Positions 1-6,062 of a DNA stretch of 6,062 bases are shown here, one piece after another. This DNA is from Actinomycetota bacterium. GTDB taxonomy: Bacteria > Actinomycetota > Acidimicrobiia > Acidimicrobiales > BP-101. Where the stretch lies: contig JAUTXA010000007.1 of the NCBI GenBank assembly GCA_030838265.1, forward strand, positions 1 through 6,062, written 5' to 3'. A program made the translations under genes and the position numbers. The notes beneath the pieces were generated by a model. It was given only the letters and a program-made list of their open reading frames with translations. It made no database searches and was not told the DNA's origin. The first letter of the stretch is position 1; every line of letters starts with the position of its first letter.

Positions 1-1376
<1,376 letters not shown>

Positions 1377-1381
1377 CAGTC

Positions 1382-1386
1382 AGGAG
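1382..1386 (+). promoter_or_regulatory. Ribosome binding site of the M20 amidohydrolase gene
   Basis: AGGAG lies 6 bases before the ATG at 1393, inside the 16-base gap after the carboxylase stop codon. It is a near-consensus Shine-Dalgarno element and supports this start codon. The gap is too short for an independent promoter, so the gene is probably read from the carboxylase transcript. Confidence 0.8.
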
Positions 1387-1392
1387 ACAGCC

Positions 1393-2541
1393 ATGGACGC
1401 CAAGGCGGCAGCACGCCACGTCGTCGTGAGCGGAGGCGACCAGCTCGTTGACCTCAGCCATCGCATCCACGCCAACCCCGAGCTGGCCTTCGACGAGGTG
1501 CAGTCCTCGGGGTGGTGCGCCGACGCCCTCGAGGCCGGCGGGTTCGCGGTGGAGCGCGGCCCGTACGACCTTCCCACCGCCTTCGAGGCGACGGCCGGGA
1601 CGGGCGAGCTCACCATCGCCATCTGCTGCGAGTACGACGCCCTCCCCGGCATCGGCCACGCGTGCGGCCACAACATCATCGCCACATCGGCCGTCGGCGC
1701 CGGACTCGCCCTCGCGGGCCTGGCTGACGACCTGGGCATCACGGTGAAGGTCTTGGGCACCCCAGCCGAAGAGGGGGGTGGCGGCAAGGTCTTGATGCTC
1801 GACCGGGGCGCCTTCGACGGCGTCCACGCCGCCATGATGGTGCACCCTGCCCCCATGGAGCTCGACCGCATGGAGTGCCTGGCGGTGGCCCACGTCGACG
1901 TCCACTACAAGGGCAAGTCGGCCCACGCCTCGGCCTGGCCCGAGGAGGGCATCAACGCGGCCGACGCCCTCACCGTCGCCCAAGTCGGCATCGGGCTGCT
2001 GCGCCAGCACATCCACGACACCGATCGCATCCACGGCATCGTGACCAAGGGCGGTGACGCCCCCAACATCGTCCCCGATCACACCGTGGGCAAGTGGTAC
2101 ATCCGCGCCCGCACCCTCGAGGAGCTGGCCGTACTCGAGCCCAAGGTCCGCCGCTGCTTCGAGGCCGGGGCCCTGGCCACGGGCTGCGAGGTCGACGTGA
2201 AGCCCATGAGCCCCAACTACTCCGAGATGATTCCCGACGAGGACATGACGGCCGCCTACCGCCAGAACGCCATCGCCTTGGGCCGCACCTTCGCCGACCC
2301 CGGTGCGGCGGTTGCCGGGTCGACCGACATGGCCAACGTCTCGCTGGCCGTCCCCACCATCCACCCCATGCTCGGCCTCGACTCGTTGCCGGCGGTCAAC
2401 CACCAACCCGAGTTCACCACCCACTGCGCCACGCCCACGGCTGACAAGGCGGCCCTTGACGGCGCGGTCGCCATGGCCTGGACCTCGATCGACTTGGCGG
2501 CCGACGGCCCGATGCGAAAGCGCCTACTGACCCGGGCTTGA
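1393..2541 (+). CDS. M20-family metallopeptidase/amidohydrolase (PM20D2/AbgB-like)
   Basis: A 382-residue cytoplasmic zinc-type hydrolase expected to cleave an amide bond in a dipeptide or N-acyl/aminobenzoyl amino acid; the true substrate is not readable. Landmarks in order: EYDALP with the conserved Asp82; GHACGHN with candidate metal ligands C91 and H93; GTPAEEGGGG with E126/E127 (general base and metal ligand); HP at 151-152; the dimerisation-domain motif GKSAHAS with H178; GSTDM at 309-313; and a C-terminal FTTH with H344, the expected last metal ligand. The GHACGHN, GTPAEEGGGG and GSTDM blocks resemble the Xaa-Arg dipeptidase/PM20D2 and AmiA/AmiB-type amidohydrolase branch more than ArgE or DapE. 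No signal peptide. Length is normal for the family. The ATG start is supported by an AGGAG 6 bases upstream. The 3' end overlaps the convergent kinase-like gene by 18 bases. Aminoacylase or p-aminobenzoyl-glutamate hydrolase activity are alternatives. Confidence 0.93.
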   Translation: MDAKAAARHVVVSGGDQLVDLSHRIHANPELAFDEVQSSGWCADALEAGGFAVERGPYDLPTAFEATAGTGELTIAICCEYDALPGIGHACGHNIIATSAVGAGLALAGLADDLGITVKVLGTPAEEGGGGKVLMLDRGAFDGVHAAMMVHPAPMELDRMECLAVAHVDVHYKGKSAHASAWPEEGINAADALTVAQVGIGLLRQHIHDTDRIHGIVTKGGDAPNIVPDHTVGKWYIRARTLEELAVLEPKVRRCFEAGALATGCEVDVKPMSPNYSEMIPDEDMTAAYRQNAIALGRTFADPGAAVAGSTDMANVSLAVPTIHPMLGLDSLPAVNHQPEFTTHCATPTADKAALDGAVAMAWTSIDLAADGPMRKRLLTRA

Positions 2542-3054
2542 CCCTGGGGCTGAGACCGAGACCACCAGGTCGGCCCGGTCGGCGGGACGGAGGTTCTCGG
2601 CGTACCAGTCCTCGGCGGCCGCCAGTTCGGACGGGCCATCGACGACGCCACCCTCGACCCACACCGTGAGGTCGAAGTAGCCCCGAAGCTGCGGGCGCAG
2701 CACGAACGGCCCCGCCACCACCACGATGCCGGACGGCCGGATCTCGACCTCGGACTCGGACCCGGCGGCTCGGAAGCGGGCGGGCTGGGCCAGCACCAAT
2801 TGATCGAGCACCTCGCTCATCAAGCGCTGCCAGTCGAACCACAGCTCGAACGTCGACTGCGGATCGAGGGCGTCATGAGCGTGCTCGGCCGTCGACCGCA
2901 CGAAGTCGGCGGTCAGGACGACCGAGGACGCCCCCACCTCGGTGGCCAGCCCGGCCGAGGCGCCGCCGCGCCCGTCGATCCCCACCAGCACGGGCTCCGG
3001 ACCGCTCACCCGGGCGATGGCCTCGACGATCTCGTCGGCTGCGCTCAATGACAT
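2524..3054 (-). CDS. Uridine-kinase-like P-loop protein with lost nucleotide-binding residues (predicted pseudokinase)
   Basis: A 176-residue protein that keeps the outline of small actinobacterial uridine-kinase-like P-loop proteins but not the chemistry. Residues 22-36 fit the Walker A strand and loop (usual pattern GIDGxxGxGKST), but the run reads GIDGRGGASAGL, so the Lys is Ala34 and the following Ser/Thr are Gly35 and Leu36. The family DDF motif is AD50F51. The WFDWQRLMSEVLDQL stretch (72-86), PARF (91-94), LRPQL (119-123), DLTVWVE (128-134) and the tail AAAEDWYAENLRPADRADLVV (145-165) match family landmarks as I know them. The Walker-B-like VVVEG is VVVAG (Ala114), and the Arg-containing lid between about 134 and 145 is shortened. 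No frameshift is evident and the frame is fully open. Start ATG at 3054 overlaps the phosphoesterase stop by 10 bases and has GGGAG 7 bases upstream. A kinase function is unlikely; a binding or regulatory role is inference only. Confidence 0.85.
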   Translation of the reverse strand: MSLSAADEIVEAIARVSGPEPVLVGIDGRGGASAGLATEVGASSVVLTADFVRSTAEHAHDALDPQSTFELWFDWQRLMSEVLDQLVLAQPARFRAAGSESEVEIRPSGIVVVAGPFVLRPQLRGYFDLTVWVEGGVVDGPSELAAAEDWYAENLRPADRADLVVSVSAPGSSPGQ

Positions 3055-4034
3055 GTCCCATCTCCCTCGTCGGTGAAGTTCGACCCAGCCAGGGCCACGT
3101 ACCGCCAGTGATAGCCGGTCGGCTTTAGGGTGAGCTCGAGGACGCCGAAGGTCACCTTCCGCACCTCGCTCGTCGCCTTGGCCCCGGCAAACGGGTACAG
3201 GCTCCGGCCACCCGTCCCGACCACGAACTCCCGCGTCCCCGCCGCCGGGTCGGCGGCACCGTTGGCATCGAGGGGCTGGAAGCGCTCGTAGTCATGATCA
3301 TGGCCACTGAGGGCCACGTCGCCGTTGGCCGCGACCAGCGCCCGCCAGATGGGGTCGACCGACGCATCGTCGCCGTGCAATCCCGACGAAAAGCGCGGGT
3401 GGTGCCAGTAGGCCAGCGTGCAGGTGGCCCGGTGTCGGGCCAAGTCGGACTCGAGGAAGCGGAGCTGGGGCGAGCCCGTCCCGCACCCGACCACGCTGCA
3501 GTTCGAGTTGAGGACGACGACGTGCCAGGCCCCCAGGTCGTAGCTGTACCAACCCTGCGCCTTCTCGCCCACCGGGCGGCCCGCGAAGTACGAGAAGTAG
3601 CCCGTGCCGAGGTCGCTGAGGAAGTCGTGGTTGCCAACGGCCGGATAGGTGATCGCCCGCAGCCGCCCCCACGTCGGGCCGTAGGACTGCTCGAACCCCG
3701 ACAGCTCGCCCGCCTCGTACTGGAGGTCACCGAGGGCGGCCACCGCGTCGGGGTGCAATCCCTCGGCGGTCTGGGCGGTGGCGCCCGCCTGACAGGTGGA
3801 CGAGGTCGACGGCGAGTTGCCCGGTGTGCAGGCGATGTCGCCCGCCGCCACCAACACCCTGTCCTGGGGACCCTTGGCCGCCGGGAGCGCACTGGTCTCG
3901 CTCGGTTCGGTCGACGGCGACGGCGAGGTCGGGGGCACCCGCTGCGCCGAAGACGAGGCTCGACACGAAGCGGCCAGCCCGCCCAGCATCAGCACGAGCG
4001 GAACCACGATCCATCGTCGGCGCCGGGAGGGCAC
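3045..4034 (-). CDS. Secreted purple-acid-phosphatase-like metallophosphoesterase, probable lipoprotein
   Basis: A 329-residue exported dinuclear-metal phosphoesterase. The N-terminus has RRRR at 4-7, a hydrophobic core at about 8-21 and LAASC ending at C24, an acceptable lipobox. A Ser/Pro/Thr-rich low-complexity spacer (about 26-50) follows, as expected for a surface-anchored lipoprotein. Catalytic blocks in order: GDI (D66), GDLQY (D103, Y106), GNHD (N135, H136), WHHP (H211/H212) and GHDHDYER (H245, H247). The GDxxY tyrosine and GHxHxYER signature point to the purple acid phosphatase-like branch. Six cysteines remain after C24 (C69, C81, C179, C184, C205, C328), an even number that fits disulfides in an extracytoplasmic protein. 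The likely role is releasing phosphate from organic esters outside the membrane; the substrate is unknown. It starts with GTG two bases after the reductase stop, without a strong ribosome site, so it probably depends on coupled translation. This start gives a complete signal sequence. Confidence 0.92.
   Translation of the reverse strand: MPSRRRRWIVVPLVLMLGGLAASCRASSSAQRVPPTSPSPSTEPSETSALPAAKGPQDRVLVAAGDIACTPGNSPSTSSTCQAGATAQTAEGLHPDAVAALGDLQYEAGELSGFEQSYGPTWGRLRAITYPAVGNHDFLSDLGTGYFSYFAGRPVGEKAQGWYSYDLGAWHVVVLNSNCSVVGCGTGSPQLRFLESDLARHRATCTLAYWHHPRFSSGLHGDDASVDPIWRALVAANGDVALSGHDHDYERFQPLDANGAADPAAGTREFVVGTGGRSLYPFAGAKATSEVRKVTFGVLELTLKPTGYHWRYVALAGSNFTDEGDGTCH
3062..3066 (-). promoter_or_regulatory. 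Ribosome binding site of the kinase-like gene, inside the phosphoesterase 3' end
   Basis: On the minus strand GGGAG stands 7 bases before the ATG at 3054. It lies within the last codons of the upstream phosphoesterase gene, whose TGA stop (3047-3045) is downstream of the new start. This fits translational coupling and supports the chosen start. Confidence 0.65.
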
Positions 4035-4036
4035 CT

Positions 4037-5395
4037 CTACTCGGCGGCGTCGGCCAACGCCTCGGCTAGGGCCGGGTGCACGAGGAGGCTCTCGACGATG
4101 TCGGCCACCCGCAGGTTGGCGGTGACGGCGAGGGCGATGACCGAGATGAGCTCGGACGCGCCGGTGCCCACGATGGATCCGCCCAGCACCACGCCCGTCG
4201 CCGGGTCGGAGACGATCTTGACGAAGCCCCGCGGATCACCGTCGATCACGGCGCGGGCGTTGGCCGCGAACGGGACCTTGGTGACGCGGATCTTCCGGCC
4301 GATGGCAAAGGCCTCGGCCTCGGCCAGGCCGACGTCGGCGATCTCGGGCTCGGTGAAGATGGCGCTGGCCGCCTTCTCGTAGTCGAGGTGCCGGTGCTCG
4401 CGCGTGTGCAGGCCCATGACGTGCTCGGCCACCTTGCGACCCTGCATCGACGCCACTGAGGCGAGCGGCAGCTTCCCCGACAGGTCGCCCGCGGCGTAGA
4501 TGTGGGGCACCGACGATTGGCAGTGCTGGTTCACGGGCACGTAGCCGCCGTCGGTGACCACCCCCGCCTCCTCGAGGCCGAGGCCGTCGGAGTTGGGCAC
4601 CGCACCGATGGCCAGCAGAGCGTGTGAGCCTCGCACCATCCGGCCGTCGTCGCAGCGCACCACCACCTCGTTGCCCTCACGGTCGATGCCCACGGCCCGG
4701 GCCCCCTTCAGCAGCTTCACGCCGCGGCGGAGGAAGTCGTCCTCGAGGGCCGCCGCCACCTCGGGGTCCTTCTGAGGCAGCACCTGCTGCCGGCTCACCA
4801 CCAAGGTCACGTCCGCGCCGAACGACCGGAACATGTGGACGAACTCGACACCGGTCACGCCCGACCCGATGACGACAAGGTGCGACGGCATCTCCGGTGG
4901 CGGGTAGGCCTGCCTGGTCGTCAGCACCCGCTCGCCGTCGACCTCGCACCAGTCCGGCACGCGGGGCCGGCTCCCCGTCGAGAGGAGGACAGCGTCGGCC
5001 TCGAGCTCGTGGATGCCATCGGCCGTCTCGGCCACGACCTGGTGCGGACCTTTCAGCGTGCCGAGGCCCCGGATCAAGCGGACGCCCTGACTCTCGAGCA
5101 GGCCCGTCACCGAGCGGTTGAGGTGATCCTCGATCGATGTGATCCGGCTGCGGAGGGCGTCGGCGTCGAGGGAGGCGTCGAGGGCCGCCAACCCCATGGT
5201 TTGGGCCCGGCGGGTGACCGACATGACGCCGCCAGTGGCGATCATGGCCTTCGACGGGATGCAGTCCCAAAGGTTGGCGGCCCCGCCGACCAGGTCGCGC
5301 TCGACCACGGTCACCTCGGCCCCGAGCCGGGCGGCGTAGGTGGCGGCCTGCACGCCCGCGGGACCCCCGCCGATGATCACGAACCGGATGGCCAT
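4037..5395 (-). CDS. lpdA: LpdA-like FAD-dependent NAD(P)H:quinone-type oxidoreductase (no redox disulfide)
   Basis: A 452-residue flavoprotein of the pyridine nucleotide-disulfide oxidoreductase class I fold. Order: FAD-binding GGGPAG (9-14) with E32 closing the second strand; the region that normally holds the CxxxxC redox pair; NAD(P)-binding GSGVTG (177-182); the second FAD motif IYAAGDLSG with D304; and a C-terminal dimerisation domain. The usual GGTCLNVGCIPSK reads GGAANLWDCIPSK, so the first Cys is Ala40 and only C45 remains. It therefore cannot be a classical lipoamide or mycothione reductase. The same GGAA arrangement is found in M. tuberculosis LpdA (Rv3303c), an NAD(P)H-dependent quinone reductase, and similarity runs along the whole protein. 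VVSRQQ after the second nucleotide strand lacks the acidic residue typical of strict NADH enzymes, so NADPH use is plausible. H440 and E445 (HPALAE) keep the dyad of true disulfide reductases. It is the first gene of a leftward operon. The ATG start sits directly before the FAD strand; no clear ribosome site is visible. Confidence 0.94.
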   Translation of the reverse strand: MAIRFVIIGGGPAGVQAATYAARLGAEVTVVERDLVGGAANLWDCIPSKAMIATGGVMSVTRRAQTMGLAALDASLDADALRSRITSIEDHLNRSVTGLLESQGVRLIRGLGTLKGPHQVVAETADGIHELEADAVLLSTGSRPRVPDWCEVDGERVLTTRQAYPPPEMPSHLVVIGSGVTGVEFVHMFRSFGADVTLVVSRQQVLPQKDPEVAAALEDDFLRRGVKLLKGARAVGIDREGNEVVVRCDDGRMVRGSHALLAIGAVPNSDGLGLEEAGVVTDGGYVPVNQHCQSSVPHIYAAGDLSGKLPLASVASMQGRKVAEHVMGLHTREHRHLDYEKAASAIFTEPEIADVGLAEAEAFAIGRKIRVTKVPFAANARAVIDGDPRGFVKIVSDPATGVVLGGSIVGTGASELISVIALAVTANLRVADIVESLLVHPALAEALADAAE

Positions 5396-5459
5396 GTGGC
5401 GCCGAGGCTACCCGGCACCAGCGCAGGTACTTGCGCCTAGGACGGCGAATTACATCCCT
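5396..5459. promoter_or_regulatory. Divergent intergenic region between the reductase operon and the protease gene
   Basis: These 64 bases separate two divergently read genes and must carry the start signals of the leftward operon and probably of the protease. Candidates are weak: TGTAAT on the minus strand (5454-5449) resembles a -10 element but no good -35 is seen at the right distance. For the rightward gene, AGGA at 5439-5442 is 17 bases from the ATG, too far for a normal ribosome site. Neither flanking gene has a convincing Shine-Dalgarno, so leaderless or poorly initiated transcripts are possible. Confidence 0.5.
5421..5436. repeat. 16-bp near-perfect palindrome, candidate operator
   Basis: GCGCAGGTACTTGCGC reads as its own reverse complement at 14 of 16 positions: arms GCGCA and TGCGC around a central GTAC, with one mismatched pair. 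It sits near the middle of the divergent spacer, 24 bases before the protease ATG and 26 bases before the reductase ATG, where a dimeric regulator could control both directions. No regulator gene is in the window, and GC-rich DNA yields some palindromes by chance. Confidence 0.4.
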
Positions 5460-6062
5460 ATGCGCAGACTGCTGGGGTCCTTCATCGCGGTACTCGTCCT
5501 GCTCGGCATGGCTCCGGCCTTGAGCTCGACCCTTCGGCCGGAGGCCAGGCCCACGACCGATCCGTACCTGGCGAAGCTGATCGCGACCAAGGCGCCGACG
5601 ACGCCGTTCACGGCGTTCATCTCGGGGACGTCCACCGACACCGCCGCCTCCGCCGCCCGACAAGCCGGCTTCGTCGTGGCCCGCCGCTGGGACCTCATCG
5701 ACACCGTCGTCGCCCGAGGCACGCTCGCCCAGGCCGCCACTGTCCTCAAGGCCAAGGGCGTCACCCATGTCGAGGCTGACCGCGCCATCGCCTTCGCCAC
5801 CGACACGTCCCACAAGGCCACGCGCAGCGAGGAAGCCCGAGCCGCGTTCAACGGCGCCGACGGCAACCCCCTCGACGGCCGCGGCGTCAGCGTCGCCATC
5901 GTCGACAGTGGCGTCGACGGCAACCACGCCGCCTTCGCAGGCGGCGCCGTGGTGCGCAACATGAAGATGGTCTGCCCCCAGGGTCTGGTCTGCGACCAGG
6001 GCGACCCCACGGCCATGAACGAGAACCTGTGGGTCGACGTGACCGGCGCCGGCAATGACAGC
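5460..6062 (+). CDS. Subtilisin-like (S8) serine protease precursor, 3' partial
   Basis: An open frame of 201 codons runs from the ATG at 5460 to the window edge without a stop. Residues 1-20 form a signal peptide: RR at 2-3, a hydrophobic core (FIAVLVLLGMA) and a likely cleavage after APA at 18-20. Residues about 50-113 look like an inhibitor I9-type propeptide: a strand with TAFISG, a helix of alanines, then a strand containing VEADRAIAFA. The catalytic domain opens with VAIVDSGVDGNHAAF (145-159), the S8 aspartate block, with D149 as the catalytic Asp. The catalytic His and Ser blocks lie beyond the edge; the His block is probably close, judging by family spacing. C172 and C178 could pair after export. 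The enzyme would be secreted as a zymogen and self-process. The start has no good ribosome site but gives a complete signal peptide. It is read away from the reductase operon across a 64-base spacer. Confidence 0.92.
   Translation, partial: MRRLLGSFIAVLVLLGMAPALSSTLRPEARPTTDPYLAKLIATKAPTTPFTAFISGTSTDTAASAARQAGFVVARRWDLIDTVVARGTLAQAATVLKAKGVTHVEADRAIAFATDTSHKATRSEEARAAFNGADGNPLDGRGVSVAIVDSGVDGNHAAFAGGAVVRNMKMVCPQGLVCDQGDPTAMNENLWVDVTGAGNDS

Noticed and set aside
2500..2570. Bidirectional terminator hairpin between the convergent genes
   Set aside because: Only short GGG/CCC pairings around the overlap are visible, without a T-run on either strand; this is not beyond what GC-rich DNA gives by chance.
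4000..4034. Twin-arginine export signal in the phosphoesterase
   Set aside because: SRRRRW loosely resembles the Tat motif, but the usual hydrophobic pattern after RRx is not clear and the LAASC lipobox with a short core fits Sec-type lipoprotein export at least as well.
3294..4382. Plus-strand open frame of 362 codons over the phosphoesterase and the reductase 3' end
   Set aside because: The translation is Arg/Gly/Val-rich without motifs and runs antisense to two genes with intact catalytic signatures.
4677..5927. Minus-strand open frame of 416 codons spanning the reductase start and the protease gene
   Set aside because: It is an out-of-frame shadow rich in Arg/Gly/Pro. It crosses the reductase start, the intergenic palindrome and the subtilase coding strand, both of which have clear family motifs.
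5450..6055. Minus-strand open frame of 201 codons at the right edge
   Set aside because: The plus-strand frame here has a signal peptide, a propeptide and the S8 aspartate block, while the minus frame has no recognisable domain.

Overview
The window is 6,062 bases of very GC-rich DNA, about two thirds or more G+C by eye. Codons mostly end in G or C, and long antisense open frames occur as a by-product. The gene content points to a high-GC actinobacterium: a fused biotin carboxylase/biotin carrier acyl-CoA carboxylase subunit and a mycobacterial LpdA-type flavoprotein. An Acidimicrobiia-like or metagenome-derived actinobacterium is possible, but the sequence alone does not fix the taxon.

Layout. 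The first 2.5 kb is read rightward. It holds the 3' part of an acyl-CoA carboxylase biotin-bearing alpha subunit, then 16 bases later an M20-family amidohydrolase/dipeptidase with its own good ribosome binding site. The next 2.9 kb is a tightly packed leftward operon. In transcription order it encodes an LpdA-like FAD/NAD(P)H oxidoreductase, a secreted and probably lipid-anchored purple-acid-phosphatase-like metallophosphoesterase, and a small uridine-kinase-like protein whose nucleotide-binding residues are lost. Spacing within this operon is 2 bases, then a 10-base overlap. The two transcription units converge and overlap by 18 bases at 2524-2541, with no room for a dedicated terminator. At the right end a divergent gene starts at 5460 and runs off the window; it encodes a subtilisin-like (S8) serine protease precursor. 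The 64-base divergent spacer holds a near-perfect 16-base palindrome that could be an operator.

How it fits together. The carboxylase feeds fatty-acid or propionate carbon metabolism, the M20 enzyme probably trims dipeptides or N-acyl amino acids, and the LpdA-like flavoprotein is a cytoplasmic NAD(P)H-dependent quinone-type reductase. The phosphoesterase and protease are exported and would act on phosphate esters and proteins outside the membrane. Carboxylase, M20 amidohydrolase and LpdA genes also lie in the same general chromosomal region in other actinobacteria (from memory), so most of this window looks like ordinary chromosomal backbone. The most unusual element is the degenerate kinase-like protein at the end of the leftward operon. 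No RNA genes, mobile elements, CRISPR arrays or dispersed repeats were seen, and no stretch over 300 bases lacks a gene.
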